A stretch of 64,000 nt of DNA from Nocardioides cavernae (GCF_016907475.1 NZ_JAFBCA010000001.1:1054001-1118000); one strand, 5' to 3'. Positions 7,484 through 18,973 are shown, counted from the first letter of the stretch. Made by a program: numbers and translations. The notes: generated by a model not told the origin, from the letters alone.

Positions 7484-8684
7484 GCGCCGCCGCCCGGGCC
7501 AGGTCCACGCGCCTGGTCCAGTGGCCCACCCAGCCAGCGCCGAGCAGTCCGAGCAGGCCGACGGTCACGGACGCGACCGCGAGCGGCGCGACGGCGGCCA
7601 CCGCGCTGACGAGCAGCGGCCCGCCCGTGTTGCCGATGTCGCCGCACAGCCGCCACGCGCCGAGGAACTGCGACCTGCCGTCGTCGGGGGCGGCGTCCGC
7701 GCCCAGGGTCATCACGATCCCCGACCCGAGGCCGTTGCCGCACGCGATGAGCGCCATCACGAGGGCCACCGACACCGCGTCGGTCGCGAGCGGCAGCAGC
7801 AGGCACGCGACGGCCATCGACAGCACCACCGGCACGGCGACGACCATCCGGCCCCGTGTGTCCATCAGCCAGCCGCCCGGCCACATGAACGCCACGTCGA
7901 GGGCGGCGGCGCCGGCGAAGATGAGGGACGTCGTGGACGCCGACAACCCGACGTGGTCGGCCCACAGCGGCAGGAGGCTGAGCCGCAGCGAGCGGCTCGC
8001 CCCGAGGATCACCACCGCGGTCCCCAGCGTGGCCAGCAGCCGACGGTGCGCGGCGATCACCGTCCACACGCCCAGGTGACCCGTCGCTCGGGCGGCGGCG
8101 CGCTTCTCCTCGCCGAGGTCGGGCATCGTGGCCGCGAGCAGGGAGGCGAGCACGGACATCCCGGCGCCCAGCCAGAAGACGCTCGTCAGGTCGGACACCG
8201 CGATCAGCCCGGCCCCGATGAGTGGCCCGATGAGCACCCCGACGCGGTAGGACCCGCCCAGCAGCGACATCGCCCGCGCCCGGTGGCTCTCCGGGACGAC
8301 GTCGATCATGAAGCCCTGCCGGGCGATCAGGAACAACGTCCAGCACACGCCGCTGAGCAGGACCCCGATCGCCAGCCCCAGGACCGAGTCGGTCAGTGCC
8401 GCGAAGGCCATCGCGCAGGCGTCGACGAGGCCCGCGCCGACCAGCGCCCGCCGCTCGCCGATCCGCGCCACCAGTGCGCCCGCCGGCAGGCTCGCGAGGA
8501 GCTGCCCGACCCCGAGGAGGGCGACGATGGCGGCCGCGACGCTGACGTCGGCCCCGAGGTCGCGGGCCCGCAGTGCGAGCACGGGCAGCATCGCGCCGTG
8601 GCCGATGGCGGAGACGACCGAGGGCCCGTACGCCACGAGGAGGATGTCGCGGAAGCGGAAGTCCTGCGTGGTCCCCGAGGTCAC
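7470..8684 (-). CDS. MFS transporter
   Basis: This 404-aa, 12-helix major facilitator protein has the loop-2/3 signature around residues 60-70 (ARIGERRALVGAG) and repeated Gly/Ala-rich helices. It starts at GTG 8684, chosen over GTG 8690 because the GAGG ribosome-binding sequence sits 8 nt upstream of it and only 2 nt from the other. It is divergent from the M3 peptidase gene (109-bp shared promoter region). The substrate is unknown; resemblance is to multidrug or sugar-type efflux carriers. Confidence 0.82.
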   Translation of the reverse strand: MTSGTTQDFRFRDILLVAYGPSVVSAIGHGAMLPVLALRARDLGADVSVAAAIVALLGVGQLLASLPAGALVARIGERRALVGAGLVDACAMAFAALTDSVLGLAIGVLLSGVCWTLFLIARQGFMIDVVPESHRARAMSLLGGSYRVGVLIGPLIGAGLIAVSDLTSVFWLGAGMSVLASLLAATMPDLGEEKRAAARATGHLGVWTVIAAHRRLLATLGTAVVILGASRSLRLSLLPLWADHVGLSASTTSLIFAGAAALDVAFMWPGGWLMDTRGRMVVAVPVVLSMAVACLLLPLATDAVSVALVMALIACGNGLGSGIVMTLGADAAPDDGRSQFLGAWRLCGDIGNTGGPLLVSAVAAVAPLAVASVTVGLLGLLGAGWVGHWTRRVDLARAAALSRR

Positions 8685-8793
8685 CGACACATCCTCGCAG
8701 CGCCGTCCGGCAACCTGCCCGGCCGGACCGTCGTACGGACCTGTCGGCCTCATGGTGCTGCCTGCCACGCCCGGGCGCCCGTAGGCTCCTGAC

Positions 8794-10737
8794 GTGGCCG
8801 CCCAGACCGACACCCAGCCCGCTCCCGTCGACCTCCCCGGGGACGGTGACTGGCTCGCGTGGGTGTCGCAGCGCTGCCGCGACCAGCTCGAGGAGGCGCA
8901 GCAGCAGGTCGGGCTGGTGAAGGCCGGCTCCTCGGACGCCCCCGTCGTCCTCGTCGCGTGGAACAAGGCCGAGACCGCGATCGCCAACGCCGAGGCCGTC
9001 GCGCTGTGGGCCGAGGTCCACCCCGACTCGGCCGTCCGCGACCTCGCCGACGACCTCAGCCAGCAGGTGCAGAAGTACGTCACCGAGCTCGGCCTGGACC
9101 GCGACCTGTACGCCGTCTTCGACCGGCTCGCGACGTCGTCCGACCTCTCGGTCCTCGACGCCGACGGCCGCCGGGTGCTCGAGCACACGCTGCGCGACTT
9201 CCGCCGCGCCGGCGTCGACCGGGACGACGCCACCCGCGACCGGCTCCGCGCTCTCAGCGAACGGAGCGTCAAGCTGTCCCAGGACTTCGGCCGCAACATC
9301 CGCGACGACGTCCGGTCGATCCGGGTCGCGCCCGAGCGGCTGGCCGGCCTGCCCGAGGACTACCGCGCCGCCCACGCGCCCGACGAGGACGGCCTCGTCA
9401 CCATCACCACCGACTACCCCGACCTCGTCCCGTTCATCACCTTCGGGTCCGACGCCGAGGCCCGCCACGAGCTGGCGCTGGCGCAGAACAACGTCGCCTG
9501 GCCCGCCAACGACCAGGTGCTCCAGGACCTCCTGGCGGTGCGTCGCGAGACCGCGGAGCTGCTCGGCTACGACTCGTGGCCCGACTACGACACCGAGGTC
9601 AAGATGATCGGCAACGGCCAGGCCGTCGCCGACTTCATCGACCGGGTGGGCGAGGCGGCGAAGGAGCGCGCCGGTGACGAGGTCGGCGTCCTCCTCGAGC
9701 GCAAGCGCGTCGACGACCCGTCCGCGGACGCCGTGGCGACCTACGACTCGCGCTACTACTCCGAGCTCGTCCGACGCGAGCAGTACGACGTCGACGGCCA
9801 GGTCGTGCGCACCTACTTCCCGTTCGAGCAGGTCCGCCAGGGCCTCCTCGACGTCACCGGCCGGCTGTTCGGCCTCGGGTGGACGCCCGTTGCGCGCGAG
9901 GACGCCGGCACCTGGCACGACGAGGTCGCCAGCTACGACGTCGACCTCGACGGCACCCGCATCGGGCGGATCCACCTGGATCTGCACCCGCGCGAGGGCA
10001 AGTTCAAGCACGCGGCCCAGTTCGACATGGTCAAGGGCATCGCCGGCGAGCAGCTCCCCGAGGGCGTGCTGGTCTGCAACTTCAACCGGGGCCTGATGGA
10101 GCACGACGAGGTCGTGACCCTCTTCCACGAGTTCGGCCACCTCGTCCACCACGTCCTCGCCGGCCAGGGTCAGTGGGCCCGCTTCTCCGGGGTCGCCACC
10201 GAGTGGGACTTCGTCGAGGCACCCAGCCAGATGCTGGAGGAATGGGCCTGGGACGCCGACGTGCTGGCCACGTTCGCGCGCAACGAGGCGGGCGAGACCA
10301 TCCCGGCCGACCTGGTCGCCGCGATGCGCCGGGCCGAGCATTTCGGCAAGGGCCTCTACGCCGTGCAGCAGATGTCGTACGCCGCGCGGTCCTACTGGTT
10401 CCACGCCGGCCCGCACGACGACCTCACGTCGTACGGCGACGAGCTGCAGCGCCGCTACTCGGTGTTCCCGCCGCTCGACGGCGCCCACATGCACTGCGCC
10501 TTCGGCCATCTCGACGGCTACTCGTCGGGCTACTACACCTACATGTGGTCGCTCGTCATCGCGAAGGACCTGTACTCGGCGTTCGACGCGGACGACCTCT
10601 TCGCGGCCGACGTCGCCCTCGCCTACCGCGACAAGGTGCTCGCGATGGGGGGCCGCGAGGACGCCGCCGACCTGGTCGCCGACTTCCTGGGCCGGCCCTA
10701 CTCCTTCGACAGCTGGGCTGCCTGGCTGGCGGAGTAG
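8794..10737 (+). CDS. M3 family oligopeptidase (thimet/oligopeptidase-like)
   Basis: This 647-aa cytosolic zinc peptidase has the M3 active site H445-E-F-G-H449, with a downstream Glu-containing helix (EAPSQMLEEW) supplying the third ligand. The helical N-terminal domain and C-terminal tyrosine-rich substrate-lid segment (GHLDGYSSGYYTYMWS) are typical of the family, as is the length. It cleaves short peptides in peptide turnover. The start is GTG 8794. No signal peptide is seen. It ends at a perfect inverted-repeat terminator shared with the convergent M4 protease gene. Confidence 0.93.
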   Translation: MAAQTDTQPAPVDLPGDGDWLAWVSQRCRDQLEEAQQQVGLVKAGSSDAPVVLVAWNKAETAIANAEAVALWAEVHPDSAVRDLADDLSQQVQKYVTELGLDRDLYAVFDRLATSSDLSVLDADGRRVLEHTLRDFRRAGVDRDDATRDRLRALSERSVKLSQDFGRNIRDDVRSIRVAPERLAGLPEDYRAAHAPDEDGLVTITTDYPDLVPFITFGSDAEARHELALAQNNVAWPANDQVLQDLLAVRRETAELLGYDSWPDYDTEVKMIGNGQAVADFIDRVGEAAKERAGDEVGVLLERKRVDDPSADAVATYDSRYYSELVRREQYDVDGQVVRTYFPFEQVRQGLLDVTGRLFGLGWTPVAREDAGTWHDEVASYDVDLDGTRIGRIHLDLHPREGKFKHAAQFDMVKGIAGEQLPEGVLVCNFNRGLMEHDEVVTLFHEFGHLVHHVLAGQGQWARFSGVATEWDFVEAPSQMLEEWAWDADVLATFARNEAGETIPADLVAAMRRAEHFGKGLYAVQQMSYAARSYWFHAGPHDDLTSYGDELQRRYSVFPPLDGAHMHCAFGHLDGYSSGYYTYMWSLVIAKDLYSAFDADDLFAADVALAYRDKVLAMGGREDAADLVADFLGRPYSFDSWAAWLAE

Positions 10738-10745
10738 GACCGAGA

Positions 10746-10778
10746 ACGGGGCGGGGCAGCAGTGCTGCCCCGCCCCGT
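10746..10778. terminator. Bidirectional terminator, perfect 16-bp arms
   Basis: ACGGGGCGGGGCAGCA, one central G, then its exact reverse complement. It lies between the stop codons of the convergent M3 (plus) and M4 (minus) peptidase genes. There is no T-run on either side, as is usual for high-GC actinobacterial terminators. Confidence 0.85.
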
Positions 10779-10794
10779 CACGGAGTGGCTGAGG

Positions 10795-12801
10795 TCAGGA
10801 GACGTTCAGCGCGGTGTCGTCGACCACGAAGCTGGTCTGCAGCGACGAGTCCTCGGTCATGGTGAAGCGGATGGTGACCGTCTTCCCCTTGTAGGCGGTG
10901 AGGCTGTGCGAGAACTGCGTGTACGTCGCGTTGGTGCCCACGTTGCTGAAGCTGCGCAGCGTGGTGGCGGTGCTCCCGTCCACGACCTGCACCCGCATGG
11001 TGTCGTACGCCGTGGAGCCGCTCTCGGCGGTGTCGGTGCGGATCCAGTACGACAGCGTGGCCGCGGTCGCGGTGGACGGGATGGTCACCGACTGGTTGAT
11101 CGTCTCGGTGCCCGAGGAGCCGTTGCCGCCGAGCCAGAGCTTCCACGAGCCCGTGCGGGCCGGGCGACCGGTGTTGTTGGTGATCGGGCCGGCGGTGCCG
11201 GTCCAGGTCGTCGCGCCGGACTCGAAGCCCGGGTTGCCGAGGATGTTGCCACCGGTGGGCGGGGGCGTCGTGGTGCCACCGCACGTCGGGTCGGCGGCCT
11301 GCGCCGGCACGTTGACGGCGTTCCAGGCGGCCTTGACGGCGTTGAACTGGGCACAGGTGCTGTCCAGGTTCTTGGCCGCGGTGAGGGTCCAGGTGCGGTA
11401 CTTGAGGTAGTTCGACGAGCTCGTCTTCATCAGCATCGCGTTGTAGAGGACCTTGATGGCCGCCTGCTCGCCGAGACCGGTCACGGACTGGCCGTTGCAC
11501 TTGGAGACGCCGCCGCGCGAGAGCAGGTAGAACCAGTGGTCGCCGGGGCCGGCGGCCGCGTGGACCTCAGCGGTCGGGATCGAGCTGGAGTAGCACGAGG
11601 GGTCACCCACGTTGGCGGGGTTGGAGCCGTCGCGGATCGGGCCCTGGCCGACGAGGTTCACCTCCTCGCCGACGGTGTGGTCGGGGGAGTCGTACGGCGC
11701 CACCTGGCCGTCGTAGTACTCCGTGGCCGCCGCGAGGGCGTCGCCGATGAACTCCTGGGTGCCGCCGCCGGAGATGCCGCCGGGGGTCTTGTCGTCGACG
11801 CCGTGGCCGAACTCGTGGGCCACCACGTCCATCGACGAGATCCAGGCGCCGGCCTGGTTCTTGCCGATCTGGACCTGCGTGCCGTCGTAGTAGGCGTTGA
11901 TGTCGTTGAGGCCGACGCGGATCGGGACCCAGCCGCCCGAGCCGTTCATGCCGCTGCGGCCGAGCCACGACGACATCATCGCCTTCATCTGCTGCGCGGC
12001 GTAGAGGGCGTCGACGCAGCCGGTCTCGCGGTTGGTCGCGTTGCCGTTGCCCCACAGGTCGTCGGTGCCGGAGAACGTCGTGTTGGTCGCGGCGTCCTGG
12101 CAGCGCAGCGTCGTCGCTGTCGGGTCGGTCATGGTGTAGCTGCTTCCCGAGCCGCTGGTCGCGATGGGCAGGGGGTTGGGGCCGGAGTAGGCAGCCGTTC
12201 CGGAGCCGTGGGCGATCTGCTCGCGCGCCTCGAGGACGCTCCCGTCCTTGGCGTCGACCCAGACCTTCTGCCACGACACCTCGCCGGCGTCGGTGCCGCG
12301 GACCTCGACCTCGTACGCCAGGCGGGTGCCGGTGTCGCGGTGCCAGATCACGAGCTCCGGGGCCGAGGCGTCGCTGACCTCGTCGACCTGGCCCTTGGCG
12401 ACGGCGGCCGCGCGGGCCGCGGGCACCTGGGCGGTGGTGGAGGCGATGTCGACCGGTGCCTCCTGGGCCACCGACGACCCGACGACCTGGCCGTCGGCGT
12501 CGGCGAGGACGACGAAGTCGCCGCCGACCACGCGCAGGCCCTCGTGGGTCCGCTCGTAGGCCATCGAGTAGATGCCGTTGTCGCCCTCGAACGTGCCGGA
12601 GCGGACGAACGTGTCCGCGGCGGCGCGCTCCAGCGCGGTCGAATGGCCCTTGACCCAGGCGCTGGCCGCCTGCTGGGCGTCGAGGCGGGGATCGCCCGCC
12701 GAGGGTGCGGCGCCGGCCGAGGTGACGGTCGGAACCAGGAAGGACGCAGCGACGGCTGACGCTGCGACACCGGCCAGGACGGCCGGACGGAGTGATTTCA
12801 C
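10795..12801 (-). CDS. Secreted M4 (thermolysin-like) metalloprotease with C-terminal beta domain
   Basis: This 668-aa preproprotein has a signal peptide (about residues 1-32), a propeptide of FTP/PepSY type (about 40-190), and a catalytic domain with H329-E-F-G-H333 and a following EFIGD helix for the third zinc ligand. A proline-rich hinge and a jelly-roll, carbohydrate-binding-like domain of about 140 residues follow. I chose GTG 12801; TTG 12813 is in frame but sits directly after a stop with no ribosome-binding site. It is an extracellular endoprotease that probably matures by autolysis. The region upstream carries several palindromes. Confidence 0.9.
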   Translation of the reverse strand: MKSLRPAVLAGVAASAVAASFLVPTVTSAGAAPSAGDPRLDAQQAASAWVKGHSTALERAAADTFVRSGTFEGDNGIYSMAYERTHEGLRVVGGDFVVLADADGQVVGSSVAQEAPVDIASTTAQVPAARAAAVAKGQVDEVSDASAPELVIWHRDTGTRLAYEVEVRGTDAGEVSWQKVWVDAKDGSVLEAREQIAHGSGTAAYSGPNPLPIATSGSGSSYTMTDPTATTLRCQDAATNTTFSGTDDLWGNGNATNRETGCVDALYAAQQMKAMMSSWLGRSGMNGSGGWVPIRVGLNDINAYYDGTQVQIGKNQAGAWISSMDVVAHEFGHGVDDKTPGGISGGGTQEFIGDALAAATEYYDGQVAPYDSPDHTVGEEVNLVGQGPIRDGSNPANVGDPSCYSSSIPTAEVHAAAGPGDHWFYLLSRGGVSKCNGQSVTGLGEQAAIKVLYNAMLMKTSSSNYLKYRTWTLTAAKNLDSTCAQFNAVKAAWNAVNVPAQAADPTCGGTTTPPPTGGNILGNPGFESGATTWTGTAGPITNNTGRPARTGSWKLWLGGNGSSGTETINQSVTIPSTATAATLSYWIRTDTAESGSTAYDTMRVQVVDGSTATTLRSFSNVGTNATYTQFSHSLTAYKGKTVTIRFTMTEDSSLQTSFVVDDTALNVS

Positions 12802-12902
12802 TGGGGTTTCCAATCATGAGTTCGCGTCGGACGACGCGAGGGTGGATTGGGGTGTTGCGGACCACTGCACAAACTCGCAATCGGCGGACGGGCCGTCAAT
12901 GC

Positions 12903-12970
12903 GCGCAGATCTGCACATTCGTGCAACGCGAGAAGATGCACTGTTCGGCCGATGACCGGACAAAAGTGTC
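12903..12970. promoter_or_regulatory. Palindrome cluster upstream of the M4 protease gene
   Basis: Three inverted repeats lie in the 219-bp gap before the protease: GCAGATCTGC (about 12903-12912), TGCAC-N4-GTGCA just after it, and CGGACA-AAAG-TGTCCG (12955-12970). They are candidate operators or leader hairpins for the secreted protease. The gap holds no gene. Confidence 0.4.
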
Positions 12971-13032
12971 CGATAGCCGGGGCAGGCAGGCCTCAGCCGC
13001 CGATCACCGGATCGGCGCGGGGTCCGTCCGGG

Positions 13033-13743
13033 TCAGCGGCCGAGCAGGGCCGGCCGGGCGGGTGTCACGGCCGTGAGGCGGTCCGCGACGGCGTCGCCGA
13101 ACTCCCGGTGCCCGTCCTCGGTGAGGTGGAGCCGGTCGTCGAGGTAGTCGAGGTCGAGGTCGCTCGTGCGCACGTACGGGACGCCGTACAGGTCGGCGAG
13201 CACCTGGAGCCGGTCGTCGACCCGGGGCACGGCGCCGGCCCGGAGCGGGGCCGTCGCGGGACCGACGACCACCACGCGGTGGCCGACCAGGTCGGCCATC
13301 AGCTCGCGGAAGCCGCGGTTGATGGCGCGGTCGGGCTGGTCGTAGTCGTTGAGGCCGCCCTCGACCACCACGAGCCGGGGCTGCACGCCGAGCGCGGTCG
13401 GCGCGCGGTCGTGGAAGGAGACGCGACCGCAGCCGCTCGCCCCGGCGCTGAAGCCCGATCCGGAGAAGCCGCGGACGTGGACCTCGCCCGGGAGCCGGCC
13501 GGCCCACGACCGGGTCAGGTCGTCCTGCCCGAGGCCGACCGACCACGAGTCACCGATCACCAGGACCCGCTCGCCGCCACCCGTCACGACAGCCGCGCGC
13601 TCGCGGGCGTCGAGGCGGTGCTGCTGGCACCGGGTGGGTCCGGCGTCGGCGATGTCGGCGACGTAGAACGCCATCAGGGCAGCGATCAGCAGCGCGATGG
13701 TCGAGGCGCCGACGACCCGGCGCAGGTTCCCCCGATGGAGCAC
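13033..13743 (-). CDS. SGNH/GDSL-family hydrolase, membrane-anchored or secreted
   Basis: This 236-aa protein has an N-terminal hydrophobic helix (about residues 10-30) and then an SGNH hydrolase domain. Block I is VIGDSWS (nucleophile Ser), block III is GGLNDYD (Asn), and block V is DRLHLTEDGH (Asp/His). It is probably an extracytoplasmic esterase or acetylhydrolase acting on cell-wall glycans or lipids. GTG 13743 gives a sensible signal-anchor N-terminus. Substrate specificity is not visible. Confidence 0.82.
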   Translation of the reverse strand: MLHRGNLRRVVGASTIALLIAALMAFYVADIADAGPTRCQQHRLDARERAAVVTGGGERVLVIGDSWSVGLGQDDLTRSWAGRLPGEVHVRGFSGSGFSAGASGCGRVSFHDRAPTALGVQPRLVVVEGGLNDYDQPDRAINRGFRELMADLVGHRVVVVGPATAPLRAGAVPRVDDRLQVLADLYGVPYVRTSDLDLDYLDDRLHLTEDGHREFGDAVADRLTAVTPARPALLGR

Positions 13744-13827
13744 CAGAGAAGTGTGCGGCCTGGAGGCCGTTCCGCGCAGGCGAAAACCCCTGAGATTCCC
13801 CTGACTTCGGGACCTAGGCTGCCGCCC

Positions 13828-14628
13828 ATGACGACCGACGCCCTCCTGGCGGCCTACGACGAGCAGCTCCGCACCGACGCCGAGATGGCCCGGGCCCACG
13901 AGGTCGTGCGCGAGGGGCCGCTCCTGTGGGGCGTCTTCGACCACGGCGGGTTCGTGTCCTACCGCGACCTCGGCGGCCTCGAGGGTGCGGCGCTCGACGC
14001 GCTCATCGAGCGGACGGTCGCCCACTACCGCGACGACACCGGCGTCGCGGCGTTCGAGTGGAAGTCGCGCGGGCACGACCGGCCCGCCGACCTCGGCGAG
14101 CGGCTCCTCGCCCACGGGTTCGTCGCCGAGCCCCGGGAGACCGTGATGATCGGCGAGGCCACGCTGCTCGACGTCGACGTACCCCTTGCCGAGACGCCCG
14201 AGGGCCCCGTCGTCGTACGACGACTCGAGCCGGGTCCCTCGGTCGTCGACGACCTCACCCGGATGCTCGACGCGCAGGAGTCGGTCTTCGGCACGGGTCG
14301 CGGGCCGTCGGTGGAGTCGTCGCTGGCCGAGCTCGAGTCCGGCGACTCGGAGTTCTGGGTCGCCGAGGTCGGCGACCGCGTGGTCTGCGGCGGCCGGCTC
14401 ACCCCGGTCCCGGGCACCGAGTTCGCCGGCATCTGGGGCGGCTCGACGCTGCCCGACTACCGCGGCCGCGGGATCTACCGCGCGCTCGTCGCCGCGCGCG
14501 CCCGGTCGGCGACGGCCCGCGGCATCCGGTTCATCAACTCCGACTGCACCGACATGTCCCGCCCGATCCTCGAGCGCTCCGGGCTGCAGGCCGTGACCAC
14601 CACGACCCCGTACGTCTGGTCCCGCTGA
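13828..14628 (+). CDS. GNAT-family N-acetyltransferase
   Basis: This 266-aa protein has a degenerate N-terminal half and a GNAT domain in the C-terminal half. The acetyl-CoA pyrophosphate-binding loop is visible as DYRGRGIYRALV (about residues 211-222), followed by a conserved INSD segment. The start is ATG 13828. It is monocistronic and ends at a strong hairpin before the convergent Dabb gene. The acceptor is unknown. Confidence 0.82.
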   Translation: MTTDALLAAYDEQLRTDAEMARAHEVVREGPLLWGVFDHGGFVSYRDLGGLEGAALDALIERTVAHYRDDTGVAAFEWKSRGHDRPADLGERLLAHGFVAEPRETVMIGEATLLDVDVPLAETPEGPVVVRRLEPGPSVVDDLTRMLDAQESVFGTGRGPSVESSLAELESGDSEFWVAEVGDRVVCGGRLTPVPGTEFAGIWGGSTLPDYRGRGIYRALVAARARSATARGIRFINSDCTDMSRPILERSGLQAVTTTTPYVWSR

Positions 14629-14648
14629 CCTCGCCGAGTCCTCCTGTT

Positions 14649-14674
14649 GGAGTCCCCGCTCGTGCGGGGACTCC
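14649..14674. terminator. Terminator hairpin, 11-bp perfect stem
   Basis: GGAGTCCCCGC, loop TCGT, then the exact complement. It lies in the 105-bp gap between the convergent GNAT and Dabb genes. Confidence 0.8.
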
Positions 14675-14676
14675 GC

Positions 14677-14708
14677 CACTTGGAGGCCGTTGCAACCGCC
14701 TACAAGTG
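14677..14708. repeat. Second inverted repeat next to the terminator
   Basis: CACTTG-G-AGGC pairs with GCCT-A-CAAGTG around a GTTGCAAC palindrome. It probably terminates transcription coming from the minus-strand Dabb gene, giving a tandem hairpin terminator. Confidence 0.6.
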
Positions 14709-14733
14709 ACAGACGCCCCCAACAAGTACGACG

Positions 14734-15024
14734 TCAGAGCGGCGCGTAGTCGATCTCCAGGAAGTCCGCGACCTCCGGCACCCAGCGCTCCGCGACGAAG
14801 GCGGAGTGCACCGGGTGCTCGTTGTAGCCGTCGTACGCCACCTGGTCCGCGAACTCCATCGAGAAGCCGAAGGCGAAGTCGTTCTTCGGGCTCGTCTGGC
14901 GCAGCTGCTCGAACGCCGTGACGCCCGGGATGTCGGCCAGCGCCCGGGCGGCGGCGAGGAAGTCGGCCTCCTCGGTGGAGCCGGAGTCGTGGTGGAGCCG
15001 GAACGCGACGGTGTGGCGGATCAT
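14734..15024 (-). CDS. Dabb family protein (stress-responsive A/B barrel)
   Basis: This 96-aa protein matches the dimeric alpha/beta-barrel Dabb domain along its full length: the start MIRHTVAFRL, the central LRQTSPKNDFAFGFSMEF, and the late HPVHSAFVAE. Members act as small cofactor-free enzymes or stress proteins. The start is ATG 15024. It is divergent from dnaK (about 190-bp spacer), but the HspR site sits closer to dnaK. Confidence 0.85.
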   Translation of the reverse strand: MIRHTVAFRLHHDSGSTEEADFLAAARALADIPGVTAFEQLRQTSPKNDFAFGFSMEFADQVAYDGYNEHPVHSAFVAERWVPEVADFLEIDYAPL

Positions 15025-15115
15025 GCGCCAAGGCTAGGGGGAGCCAGGTCACACGAGATTTCTGTCCGGATCGGGGAACATCCGGCGCCGACCTGCGTTG
15101 TACCCCATGAACAGA

Positions 15116-15136
15116 CTTGAGTCAGATCGACTCAAC
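15116..15136. promoter_or_regulatory. HAIR operator (HspR site) upstream of dnaK
   Basis: CTTGAGT-N7-ACTCAAC is one base from the HAIR consensus CTTGAGT-N7-ACTCAAG. It lies about 75 bp before the dnaK start, and HspR, the repressor that binds it, is encoded by the last gene of the same operon. Confidence 0.92.
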
Positions 15137-15211
15137 TGTTTTGCCTCCTCCGCGGTAGCGCGGCAGGATGGCACGCAGACTCACGTCATCCACACGCAGG
15201 AGGAACACACC

Positions 15212-17100
<1,889 letters not shown>

Positions 17101-17104
<4 letters not shown>

Positions 17105-17736
17105 CCGATCGCCCCGTCGAGCCCACCCCGGGCCCCGAGGCGACCGACCTCCCGGAGGGGGAGCCCACCGCGGCTCCCTCTCCCGAGGGCGGCTTCGGTG
17201 ACGCCGCGGCCGAGATGGCCAACGAGACCGAGGTCGAGGCCGACGTCCCGCCGCACGTGGACACGGCGTACGACGACGACGTCGACACCGAGGAGCACGA
17301 GCTCGCTGCGATGAAGGGGTCGCTCGCCGACCTGACCAACGACCTGCAGCGGCTCCAGGCCGAGTACGCCAACTACCGCAAGCGGGTCGACCGCGACCGG
17401 CAGCTGGTGGCCGAGTCGGCCGCCTACAAGGCGCTGACGCCGGTGATCGAGGTCCTCGACACCATCGACCGGGCCAAGGAGCACGGCGAGCTCGAGGGTG
17501 GCTTCAAGGCGGTCGCCGACCAGCTCGAGCGTGTCGTGGCGAGCGCCGGCCTGGTCCGCTTCGGCCAGCCGGGTGACGCGTTCGACCCGACGTTCCACGA
17601 GGCGCTGAGCCACCTCGGCGCCGACGCCGAGGTCGAGGTGACGACGGTCAAGCACGTCGCCAAGGGCGGCTACCGGATGGGCGACCGTGTCGTCCGCGCC
17701 GCCCAGGTGCTCGTGGTCGACCCGGTCGACGCCTGA
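17101..17736 (+). CDS. grpE: Nucleotide exchange factor GrpE
   Basis: This 211-aa GrpE has an acidic disordered N-terminus (about 1-65), the long dimerising coiled coil ([19 protein letters not shown]) and the C-terminal beta domain ([21 protein letters not shown]). It exchanges ADP for ATP on DnaK. GTG 17101 overlaps the dnaK stop codon. dnaJ follows after 51 bp. Confidence 0.97.
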
Positions 17737-17787
17737 GGCGGCACCACGCACCCGATGACCCTGTCGACGACGGAGGGAGGTTGATCC

Positions 17788-18966
17788 ATGGCTGACAACG
17801 AAGGTTTCCGCAACGACTGGGCGACCAAGGACTTCTACCAGGTCCTCGGCGTCGCCAAGGACGCCAGCGCGGCCGACATCAAGAAGGCCTACCGCAAGCT
17901 GGCCCGGGCCAACCACCCCGACTCCAACCCCGGCGACGACGCCAAGCACGAGACGTTCAAGGCCGTCGCCGAGGCCTACGACGTCGTCGGTGACGAGGCC
18001 AAGCGCGCCAAGTACGACGAGTTCCGCTCGCTGCAGTCGCGCGGCGGCTTCGGCCCCGGCATGGGCGGCGGTGGCGGTGGCTTCGGCGGCGGTGGGTTCA
18101 ACCTCGACGACCTGCTCCGCGACCGCGCCGGTGCGGGCGGCGGGCTCGGCGACATGTTCGGCGACCTGTTCGGCGGCGCCCAGCGCGGGCGCACGCAGCA
18201 GCAGGCCCGGCCACGTCGGGGCGCCGACGTCGAGAGCACGGCGACCATCGGCTTCACCGACGCGCTCGACGGCGTGACGGTGTCGCTGCGCCTGACCTCC
18301 GACACGGCCTGTCCGACGTGCCAGGGCACCGGCGGCAAGCCCGGCACCCGCCCGCACATCTGCCCGGAGTGCGAGGGCGCGGGGTTCGTCGTGGCCGGCA
18401 CGGGCGGGGCGTTCTCCATCAACGAGACCTGCCCCGCCTGCGGCGGGCGCCAGCTGGTCTACGACGAGGCCTGCCCCACCTGCCACGGCAGCGGTCGCGG
18501 CACCTCGGCGCGCACCATCCAGGCCCGCATCCCGGCCGGCGTCAAGGACGGCGCGAGGATCCGGCTCAAGGGCAAGGGCGCGCCCGGCGACAACGGCGGC
18601 CCGCCGGGAGACCTGTTCGTCAAGGTCAAGGTCACCCCCCACCGCGTCTTCGGCCGCAAGGACGACAACCTCACCATCGACGTCCCCGTCTCCTTCGACG
18701 AGGCGGCCCTCGGCGGCGAGGTGAAGATCCCCACGCTCGGCGGCGCGCCGGTGACCCTCAAGCTGCCACCGGGAACGCCCAACGGCCGCACCTTCCGGGT
18801 CCGCGGCAAGGGCGCCACCAAGCGCGACGGCAGCAAGGGCGACCTGCTCGCCACGGTCGAGGTGCAGGTCCCGGCCAACCTCGACCCGACCGCCCGCGAG
18901 GCCCTCGAGGCCTACCGCGCGGCCACCGCCGGCAAGCCGCTCCGCGCGGGCCTGTTCGAGGGATGA
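17788..18966 (+). CDS. dnaJ: Chaperone DnaJ (Hsp40)
   Basis: This 392-aa type I Hsp40 has a J domain with H43-P44-D45, a Gly/Phe-rich linker, a zinc domain with four CxxC pairs and a C-terminal client-binding domain. The third zinc repeat reads CPACGGRQ, so its GxG is lost while the cysteines remain. It delivers clients to DnaK and stimulates its ATPase. ATG 17788 is preceded by GGAGG. It is the third gene of the HspR-controlled operon. Confidence 0.97.
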   Translation: MADNEGFRNDWATKDFYQVLGVAKDASAADIKKAYRKLARANHPDSNPGDDAKHETFKAVAEAYDVVGDEAKRAKYDEFRSLQSRGGFGPGMGGGGGGFGGGGFNLDDLLRDRAGAGGGLGDMFGDLFGGAQRGRTQQQARPRRGADVESTATIGFTDALDGVTVSLRLTSDTACPTCQGTGGKPGTRPHICPECEGAGFVVAGTGGAFSINETCPACGGRQLVYDEACPTCHGSGRGTSARTIQARIPAGVKDGARIRLKGKGAPGDNGGPPGDLFVKVKVTPHRVFGRKDDNLTIDVPVSFDEAALGGEVKIPTLGGAPVTLKLPPGTPNGRTFRVRGKGATKRDGSKGDLLATVEVQVPANLDPTAREALEAYRAATAGKPLRAGLFEG

Positions 18967-18973
18967 GCACCCC

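Noticed and set aside
7282..10509. Very long minus-strand open frame across the MFS and M3 peptidase genes
   Set aside because: It mixes antisense of the M3 gene and a different frame of the MFS gene, with no domain or start signal.
14676..14688. CCACTTGGAGGCC, found again inverted at 61226-61238
   Set aside because: A 13-bp match is expected many times by chance in 64 kb compared with itself; both happen to lie in hairpin-rich gaps.
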